Assembly (NCBI GenBank): GCA_027578815.1
Contig: JANBTH010000234.1
Location: 4,645-24,592 of the forward strand
Length of the DNA stretch: 19,948 nt
Direction: 5' to 3'
From: Coemansia sp. RSA 1804
Taxonomy: Eukaryota; Kickxellomycota; Kickxellomycetes; Kickxellales; Kickxellaceae
Part shown: positions 1-6,680 of the stretch, piece by piece
Layout: the number at the start of each line of letters is the position of its first letter
Numbering within the stretch: position 1 is the first letter of the stretch
Made by a program: the position numbers and the translations under genes
Notes under the pieces: generated by a model
Databases searched by the model: none
What the model was told of the DNA's origin: nothing
What the model saw: only the letters and a program-made list of their open reading frames with translations

Positions 1-3
1 TGT

Positions 4-70
<67 letters not shown>

Positions 71-82
71 CATCATCATCAT
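4..82. repeat. TTG trinucleotide microsatellite followed by (CAT)4
   Basis: An uninterrupted TTG array of about 22 units runs to position 70 and is followed directly by four CAT units (71-82). It lies about 200 bases upstream of the CLC start codon, in the presumed promoter or 5' leader. The array is perfect, so its length probably varies between strains. No coding role is seen. Confidence 0.95.
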
Positions 83-266
83 TTCTTTCCTCTTCTTTTT
101 TACACTCCCATTTTTAATATATATACTTTTTTATCTTTTTTCCTCATTGCTTGCCGCATGTCTTAATCACATTATTTGCCAGCCCGTAAATCTTGTTCTG
201 TTCTGTAATCTAAATCAGCCTGCTGTGCGGGAATAGACAACAATAACGGCAGCAGCAGCAGCAATA
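83..266 (+). promoter_or_regulatory. Presumed promoter / 5' leader of the CLC gene
   Basis: A pyrimidine-rich and AT-rich stretch with a 'taatatatatac' TATA-like run near 114-126. It ends in CAG repeats (249-263) just before the start codon. This is the only space upstream of the CLC gene inside the window. No specific factor site is claimed. Confidence 0.4.
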
Positions 267-2384
267 ATGTCCACGGCGCGGTTTGACGACTTCACCACAG
301 TCGACTGGGTGGACGACGGCGCCAAGGAGCACCAGCGACAGCAGAAGAAGCAACGGCACGCGTCACGTGGAATCTACGAGGCAAGCGTGTCGTGGGGCGT
401 GGTGGTGGCGGTAGGCGCGCTGATCGGAATCAACACGGCGATGATCTCGATCGTGACCGAATGGCTGAGCGATCTGAAGCTGGGCGTGTGCCGGGGCGCG
501 TGGTGGCTCAACGAGGAGTTCTGCTGCTGGCAACAAGAGCAGCAGAACAACAGTAGCTGCGACCAGTGGGCGACGTGGGACCAGCTGCTGGTTGGCACGC
601 ATGTGGGCGTAGTGCGGTGGGCTGCGTTTGTTGCAATTGGAACCGGCGTGGCGGCAGCGTGTGCATGGCTGGTGCGCGAGTACGCGCCGATGGCTGCCGG
701 ATCAGGACTACCAGAGATCAAGGCAACGCTGAGCGGATACGCGGTGCGCGGCTTCCTTGGTGGATGGACGCTGGCGATGAAGAGCGTTGGCCTCGCAATG
801 GCTGTTGCCTCGGGACTCAGTGTTGGCAAGGAGGGCCCTGCCGTACACATGGGCTGCTGTGTCGGCAACGTTGTGTCGCGTAACTTTGCAAAGTACCGAG
901 AGAGCGCGGCGCGTCGGCGAGAGATTGTGTCGGCATCGGCGGCAGCCGGTGTGGCTGTTGCGTTTGGCGCACCAATTGGCGGAGTTCTCTTCTCGCTTGA
1001 GGATCTGAGCTCCCGGTTTCCGCGCAAGACACTCTGGCGCAGCTTCCTGTGCGCGCTTGTTGCCACCGTCAGTCTGCAGGCGATGAATCCATTTCGAACC
1101 GGCAAGCTGGTGATGTTCCAGGCCTCGTATGACCGCGACTGGCACTTTTTCGAGATTCTGTTTTTCGTGATCATCGGCGTGTTTGGTGGCGTCTACGGCG
1201 GGCTATGCATCCGTCTGAATCTGCGCGTGGCTGCGCTGCGTAAGCAGCACGGCGCGACAGTTGGCGCTGTGCGCGAGGTGGCAGGGCTTGCGCTGGCAAC
1301 CACCGCGGTGACCTACGCCAACCAGTTTACGCGCAAGGATATGGGCGAGCTGCTTGGCGGCCTTTTGCAGGAATGCCGCCCAGCGTCGGCCGACCGTCTG
1401 TGCGCACCGGCACAAGCTCCGGCGGTTGCGTGGGCGCTGCTCTGGGCAACCGCAATTCGCAGCATCGGCACCGTTCTAGCGTACGGCTGCAAGGTGCCTT
1501 GCGGCATCTTTGTGCCAAGCATGGCGATTGGCGCCAGCTTTGGCCGCATGCTTGGCACGCTTGTGCAGATGGCACATCGTGCGCATCCAAAGTGGTCGCT
1601 GTTTGCGCACTGCGCTCCCGACACGCCGTGCATCACTCCCGCCACCTACGCATTTCTGGGCGCTGCCGCCGCTATGAGCGGTGTCACAAAGGTTACCGTT
1701 GCCGTGGTTGTTATCATGTACGAGCTGACTGGTGCTATCAACTTCATTGTGCCAACCATGCTTGTTGTCATGGTGGCCAAGGTCGTTGGCGATCTGTTTA
1801 TTGCTGGCGGTATCTCCGAGCAACTGATGCTGCTTAATGGTCTGCCGTTTGCCGAGGAGCCCGACGATCAGCCGGAGCTTTTAGGTAAGTCTGTTGTTGC
1901 CCTGATGCACACCGACATCCATGCGCTCCCTGCAGGACCTTTGCCGCCCGCCCAGCTGCAAGCTGTCCTTGATGCTTCGGCATCCGCCGGCATTCGCGGG
2001 TTTCCTGTCGTTGACAATCTACATGACATGCGGTTGGTAGGCTATGTGTCGCGCACCAGTCTAACTGCAGAACTCGCCAGTCTCTCCTCTTCCGCTCCCA
2101 CAACTCGCGTCATGCTTGGAGGCTCGCTTACACCGTCCGCGCTCTCCGACGATATCGCATTTGATGTTCCTTCTGCTTCCGTTGTCTCTCTGGCACATGT
2201 TGTCAACACCAGTCCCGTCACCGTGCGGCCCAGAACTTCTGCCGAGACCGCTGCTGATATCTTCCGCAAGCTCGGTCCTCGCATTATTCTTGTTACCAGC
2301 GAAGATGCCGGCCAGCTGGTTGGTCTGCTTACCCGCAAGGATCTTTTGAAGTATGTCAGATCTAGTCACAACATTGACTCATAG
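267..2384 (+). CDS. CLC-family chloride/proton exchanger (Gef1 / CLC-3-like)
   Basis: A 705-residue polytopic membrane protein, probably exchanging Cl- for H+ in Golgi, endosome or vacuole membranes (location inferred from Gef1 and CLC-3/4/5). Visible CLC motifs: GSGLPEIK at 145-152, with Ser146 at the anion-selectivity position (Ser favours chloride; nitrate-type plant CLCs have Pro); GKEGP at 187-191, with gating Glu189; GIFVP at 413-417; YELTG at 485-489. Glu296 in the DWHFFE segment (291-296) aligns with the internal 'proton glutamate' of CLC exchangers, so this is an antiporter rather than a channel. Two C-terminal CBS domains lie at about 540-605 and 640-700; the second contains GLLTRKDLL. 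A luminal loop at 85-100 is rich in Cys, Gln and Asn. Start: ATG with A at -3, followed by a short soluble N-terminus and the first helix. There is no intron. Length is slightly below yeast Gef1. The family call is secure; the exact orthologue is not. Confidence 0.95.
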   Translation: MSTARFDDFTTVDWVDDGAKEHQRQQKKQRHASRGIYEASVSWGVVVAVGALIGINTAMISIVTEWLSDLKLGVCRGAWWLNEEFCCWQQEQQNNSSCDQWATWDQLLVGTHVGVVRWAAFVAIGTGVAAACAWLVREYAPMAAGSGLPEIKATLSGYAVRGFLGGWTLAMKSVGLAMAVASGLSVGKEGPAVHMGCCVGNVVSRNFAKYRESAARRREIVSASAAAGVAVAFGAPIGGVLFSLEDLSSRFPRKTLWRSFLCALVATVSLQAMNPFRTGKLVMFQASYDRDWHFFEILFFVIIGVFGGVYGGLCIRLNLRVAALRKQHGATVGAVREVAGLALATTAVTYANQFTRKDMGELLGGLLQECRPASADRLCAPAQAPAVAWALLWATAIRSIGTVLAYGCKVPCGIFVPSMAIGASFGRMLGTLVQMAHRAHPKWSLFAHCAPDTPCITPATYAFLGAAAAMSGVTKVTVAVVVIMYELTGAINFIVPTMLVVMVAKVVGDLFIAGGISEQLMLLNGLPFAEEPDDQPELLGKSVVALMHTDIHALPAGPLPPAQLQAVLDASASAGIRGFPVVDNLHDMRLVGYVSRTSLTAELASLSSSAPTTRVMLGGSLTPSALSDDIAFDVPSASVVSLAHVVNTSPVTVRPRTSAETAADIFRKLGPRIILVTSEDAGQLVGLLTRKDLLKYVRSSHNIDS

Positions 2385-2869
2385 TCACACATAATTTAAT
2401 GTATTGTTTGTTATTTAGAGAGACGAGGATGGATCTACTTTTTGTTTTCTGTCTATATTTGGTTGGAGTGAGGGCTTGACAACACATGTTGCAAGTGCTA
2501 AGCACACCGATATGTACTTTCATGGGAATTGCCTGACAAGGACTGTAAAAGCGATTCATTAACCGTGATTCGCGCAAACCGCTGAGACATCTGGTTATGA
2601 CTCTTTGCCAAAAAAGCTAACCAACAATTGCAATATAACTTTTGAAACAGTGAATATAAAAGGATGAGGTTACGCTCAATTCAAATGAGTGTTTTATATA
2701 ACCTGTCAAGCTTAATAGTGAATATGAAATACATTTGGTTTTAACCTTTAGCAATTTATTTTCTAAACAGACTATTCTGTATCACAATATCTATCAAGAT
2801 TTTAAAAATTCAATTCTATTGAAACAACGTCGTAAATGGTGATTTGCTAACGTATTATATATTAGTGGG

Positions 2870-3031
2870 CTATCCACTTCCTTGTTGTTTTGATTTTTTC
2901 ATTGCTTGAGCTCCCGCAACTCTAAACTCTTCCTCAAACACTTTGCCTACTAAATGCTTGTGAGCTTTCTCCATTTCTTCCGTATTTATTTGCATTCCAC
3001 ATGCACATCTGTATGGAGTGAATCCTGGCAT
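2870..3031 (-). CDS. Small CxCG zinc-finger-like protein, copy A
   Basis: A 53-codon ORF starting at the ATG at 3031; the frame also continues upstream to an ATG at 3118, giving 82 residues. I do not recognise the family. Counting from the downstream Met, the product has F4-x-P-Y-x-C-x-C-G with Cys9 and Cys11, then QI-x-T, then His24 and His26, and a basic, Ala/Lys-rich tail. It aligns without gaps to the ORF at 3684-3836: 16 of 46 residues are identical, including both Cys, the Gly and the first His. Eight of those 16 shared residues use different synonymous codons, which points to selection on protein. The Cys-x-Cys...His pattern suggests a metal site, possibly a partial C2H2-like finger. 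It may be the last exon of a longer spliced gene. A TATAAA (minus strand) lies about 100 bases upstream of the 3031 ATG. Confidence 0.5.
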   Translation of the reverse strand: MPGFTPYRCACGMQINTEEMEKAHKHLVGKVFEEEFRVAGAQAMKKSKQQGSG

Positions 3032-3683
3032 TGTGTAAAATCTTAAAGTTTGCTGAGAGTTGTTGTTAGAAAAGTAAGCCTTATGAAAAACATAGAATGG
3101 TGAAAATGATACAAGCAATGAATATTCTCTTCCTTTATAAAGTTTGAAAGTGTCTACTTTTCGATGACGACTATGTAAAGTAAAATTGCGAAATTATAGA
3201 CTTTACTGTATATTTGACAAAATTCTTATTAATTAGAACATTTTGCTATTTTTGCTTTTAATTTCATATCATATTATTCACCACGTTTATGTTCTCAATT
3301 TCTTTGAAAATGGATATTGCATAGTGAATTATTGTAAGAAAGACTTTAGATGACAAAATTGATTTCTTTAAAGTATGATAATTAGCTTTAAAAAATAACC
3401 AAGGGGATCTGTACAAAATGTGTGTATTTATTATTCAAAAATTAAAATTATTGTTATAAAATAAGAGTATGCTGAATAACTAATTAGCTAGAAAAAAGTT
3501 CAATCAGGATCACAAGAGAAATCCTGGAGAGGCAGGCTTTATATACACGTTCAACATTATACCAGACTAATCCTACGACAGTTATTCAATTAAAAGCCAC
3601 ACATTATATTTTAATTTTATAAAAGATTTGAATAAAAAGCTTTGAAAAAATTATATTAACCTCCTGGTAAGCTGTTAAACTGT

Positions 3684-3836
3684 CTATTTCTTTAGCTTTG
3701 CTGCCGCTTGAGCTTGAAGACTTTTAAATCTTTTATTCATCATTCTCCTCCAAGTTCTGTCATGATCATCTTTTTCGGCTTTAGTAGATATCTGAGCTCC
3801 ACACAGGCATTGGTATGGTTGAAAGTTTATTCCCAT
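3684..3836 (-). CDS. Small CxCG zinc-finger-like protein, copy B
   Basis: A 50-codon ORF on the minus strand, ATG at 3836 and TAG at 3684-3686, about 650 bases upstream of copy A and in the same orientation. It reads F5-x-PYxCxCG (Cys10, Cys12), QI-x-T, His25, then a basic region with Trp29 and an AQA...K tail. It is the evident paralogue of copy A, but the second His of copy A is Arg here, so a complete four-ligand finger is not visible in this exon alone. A splice-acceptor-like 'acag' lies directly before the ATG, so an upstream coding exon is possible. Function is unknown; nucleic-acid or metal binding is only inferred. Confidence 0.5.
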   Translation of the reverse strand: MGINFQPYQCLCGAQISTKAEKDDHDRTWRRMMNKRFKSLQAQAAAKLKK

Positions 3837-5232
3837 TGCTGTATTGTAACGTTTCCAGACTATTGCTGCAAAAAGTATATACTATATATCTAGATAAATC
3901 TTATTTTAAATGCAAAGTATCTAACTAACCGGCTACAGGTGTGCTTCAATTAATTGAATAAAAGCTAATTTGTATTGAAATATAAAGAGAAATTGAATAG
4001 TAAAAACAAAGGATTTTTTGGAAAAAAGGTTTCTTTTGTATTTGGCACATTTGAGACAAACACGTGCAGAATTTTTTATAAAAATAAAATTGAGAATGCA
4101 GAATTTTAGACAATTCAATATGCATTCAAAGAAAAATGAAACAGATGGCCATAAACGGAAAATCACACGATCTTATCCGTTTATCTGTTGGGGTGGGGAT
4201 TAGGAAATTAACTAAAGTAAATTATCATCTGTAAATTTTATATTCAAGAGTATTATAACATTGTGTATATGTACGCGTTGAAACTTGGTAATATAAAATG
4301 AGTATTATTATTAGAAATCGTTAGAACTGCTAGTGGAATTGTCTGTGTAAAACTCTGTGTTTCTGGGATTCGTCAGGGCTTTATATAGTCTGTGCGTTGC
4401 TCGGAGAACTCATAATATTGGACCCTGACACTCATTCGGATATGTCTTAGTCATGTGTTGTTGTTAATATTGTTTATCATTCGGCTTCCCACGTTCGTTA
4501 GATCCGGACGATAGGAACGGAGTACTAGATTGCCGTTGATAGACATGATTAGGTCGCAACAAGTATGAAAGTATGAGAATTGTGAATGAATGTATTGTAA
4601 TACAATATGCTTGAAACTATAAAATATTTGTTAAACTATTCTATAATAAACCGTAATTACCAGTGCAATGAGCTTGCCTATTTGTATACTGGTGTAGGTA
4701 GTAATCAGTATGAATGTGTTAATAGAAAATAACTAACCTTTTCTATGTCGCATAAAACATACAGCAGTTACCATTCAACATATGGCGTATGCCATACAAA
4801 TCTAAGTGTCACGTTTGTAGATGTATATAAGACTAATTATCTCAATAGAGAGCAAAGTGTTTCTATCCACATATGTAAATAAAATAGTTATGTATGTTTC
4901 AATGGGGTTTCAAGTGGAATATAGAAAATATGTTATTTACTATAGGTAAACCTATAAAAATTACTATTCAGGACAAGCCATTACTTTTATACTTTAGCAC
5001 TTATTGTCCTGTAGAGCTTATAACATTCTTACTATCCTTTGTAGAGATGGTAAGTGTTAGATACCAATCTTAGGTTATTACTCCTTGATTTGAGTAATGT
5101 ATTAGCATGAGAGCTGATTAATATGAAATGCTAATTTCAGGTTCTTGCTTATTGCTCTGAGCAACATATATACATCTATATGCTACTATTGGCCTGCAAG
5201 AGTGTCTATGATTCGTGTTGATCATATTAGCA

Positions 5233-5439
5233 TCATTTAATTCTGGTAATTTTTAGTGTTCCAGTTTCATGCTTTAACTTTTTCGGGCTACTCTTCACCC
5301 AACGTCTAAAATATTTTAATCCTGTATTTGTTCCTTCTTTATAATCACAAGCCTTGACATTATACGTGAGTCTGTATACTCGTTGGCTTGGAGAAATTGT
5401 GTAGTATATATTAACTTTAACCATGTACAAACCTGTCAT
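5233..5439 (-). CDS. Hypothetical small basic protein (weak)
   Basis: A 68-codon ATG-initiated ORF on the minus strand in the AT-rich stretch. The product is basic and rich in Tyr, Lys and Thr, with no membrane segment, signal peptide or motif I recognise. Its composition looks more like a protein than the low-complexity Phe/Lys/Ile products typical of AT-rich noise, and it shares orientation with the two CxCG ORFs. It shows no clear similarity to them. It may be a chance ORF, an exon, or a remnant. Confidence 0.2.
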   Translation of the reverse strand: MTGLYMVKVNIYYTISPSQRVYRLTYNVKACDYKEGTNTGLKYFRRWVKSSPKKLKHETGTLKITRIK

Positions 5440-5965
5440 TTTAGAAAAAAATTAAAAATAAAATAAAATAAAAATAAAAGAGAAAAAATGGATGGAAATA
5501 TTTTACTTTTCTTTTTCTCTATCTTTTTCCATTTTCAGTATATAGGGTGACTGTAAAGTGACAATTCTTTTTGAGCATATGGTCAATACATGACCGTCAC
5601 ATTTATATCACGCATTAGCTGAGACTTGCGAGCTTGTACTGAATATTGCAAGTTGTCTTCTCTTTTGTGTTGCAGTATTTGTGTGTGTTGTCTGGGTTAC
5701 AGCCTAATCGCATCCTTATTTTTTTGTGTGCAAAAAGCAGCACTAAAAGAAAACCCAGTGTAATCCTGATTAGAAAACATTAATCAAATCAATGGGTAAT
5801 TGGAGTGATGAATTCTTGTTGGTTTAACAAAAAGTGTTTCTCTCCTCCACTTTTAGTTGTTTTCTATGGTTTTTTTTCTTTCGAAAGTAACATTTATTAT
5901 AATACTAGACGATATTCTGTATCAACATATTGCACACGGACAGCCGGCTTTAGAGTGCCGCCAGT

Positions 5966-6000
5966 CTCTCTTTTTCCAGGAACAAAACTATTGAAGAACA
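5966..6000 (+). promoter_or_regulatory. Possible 3' splice site in the leader of the 6001 gene
   Basis: A pyrimidine-rich run ending in 'ttttccag' at 5979 looks like a splice acceptor 21 bases before the ATG at 6001. A plausible donor is 'gtaaca' near 5886. If real, the small gene has a 5' UTR intron. The in-frame TGA at 5992-5994 shows that no coding exon is joined through this acceptor in frame. Confidence 0.3.
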
Positions 6001-6198
6001 ATGTCTCTCGCAGTCCAAAGACCACTCGCTATCAACGAGCTGAAGAACAAGGATATCAAGGCTGTAACGGCGGCAAAATCGTTGGCAAAGTTCCTGAACA
6101 ACGAACCAGGCGTGCAGCTTGCGCCAAACAATGTTGCCCAGCAGCTGCGCCAGCTGTCAAAGTGCTTGACATCGTCTACCACTAGCAGCGTGGAATGA
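6001..6198 (+). CDS. Small hypothetical protein, 65 aa
   Basis: I do not recognise the family. The start is well supported: an in-frame TGA at 5992-5994 excludes upstream extension, and the ATG has A at -3. Base composition and codon use switch from the AT-rich flank to the GC-richer style of the neighbouring genes exactly over this ORF. The product looks like a compact helical protein: an N-terminal AINELKNKDIKAV segment, a KSLAKFL helix, and a Gln/Leu-rich AQQLRQLSKCL helix, ending in a Ser/Thr tail. There is no signal peptide, membrane helix or cysteine cluster. It lies 482 bases upstream of the nucleoporin gene on the same strand. It could be a small subunit of a larger complex, but that is a guess. 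Overlapping ORFs in other frames look like shadows. Confidence 0.6.
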   Translation: MSLAVQRPLAINELKNKDIKAVTAAKSLAKFLNNEPGVQLAPNNVAQQLRQLSKCLTSSTTSSVE

Positions 6199-6680
6199 TC
6201 AGTCGATTAACCAATAGAGCAAAAGCAGCAGTAGCGGGGGTGATTCTTTTTATTGTAGAGCTTGTTTATTTTTTCTTTCTCACTTGCTTTTTTTTCATGT
6301 TGTTTATCTCACGTGGTAATAAGAACATTTTTTTTGTCAACAGTTGACGCGTAAAAAAGTGGAATTTCATATCCGCATTTTCATGCACAGGGGATAAGAA
6401 GGGTGGGCGTTTCTCTCTCTTCTCTCTTTCTTCCTCTTTTATTTTTGAAAGACAGACTTTTTTGTTTTCTTCTTCTTATTATACACCCCAATCTCTCTTT
6501 TTTATTATTTGTAATCACTCTCTGGAGTATTCGCTAAACCATCCCGGAGAAAGCGAATAATCAGATTCAGCAGCAAGCTGCTCCTTTTCCATCGATAAAG
6601 TAAATCTTGCAACAGCAGCAACAGAGAAACATAGCATACACCCAGTTTTCAATTACTCGAACGTAGAAAAGGAGGATACG
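6199..6680 (+). promoter_or_regulatory. Spacer and promoter region of the nucleoporin gene
   Basis: This 482-base spacer contains a CACGTG E-box (6310-6315), an ACGCGT box (6347-6352, identical to the yeast MluI cell-cycle box), a long CT-rich tract (about 6410-6450) and CAG-rich leader sequence near 6610-6625. These are literal matches; whether any is bound is unknown. No gene is seen. Confidence 0.4.

Larger units (their letters stand above)
2385..6000. other. Long AT-rich stretch without a large gene
   Basis: About 3.6 kb of strongly AT-rich DNA between the CLC gene and the small ORF at 6001. Other spacers here are about 200-750 bases. It holds three minus-strand ORFs of 50-68 codons, listed separately, and a somewhat GC-richer patch at about 4360-4570. 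I saw no tRNA B-box, rRNA, reverse transcriptase or transposase motif, and no long direct repeat. It could be a relic of decayed mobile DNA, a region of small intron-containing genes, or structural chromosome DNA; the sequence does not decide. Confidence 0.7.

Noticed and set aside
374..1174. 266-codon minus-strand ORF opposite the CLC gene
   Set aside because: Antisense shadow caused by GC-rich codon bias; no recognisable motif, and the plus frame has all CLC signatures.
3933..4203. Short ORFs on both strands around 3933-4203, one with a CxxC
   Set aside because: Phe/Ile/Lys-rich products expected from AT-rich DNA; the single CLKC pair is not enough to call a gene, although an upstream exon of the CxCG copy B cannot be excluded.
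4600..4620. Short palindrome around 'attgtaatacaat'
   Set aside because: Seven-base AT-rich arms are expected by chance in this composition.
5805..6185. 126-codon plus-strand ORF overlapping the 65-aa gene
   Set aside because: Its first half is AT-rich low-complexity sequence, and its second half is another frame of the gene at 6001, which has the better start and codon use.
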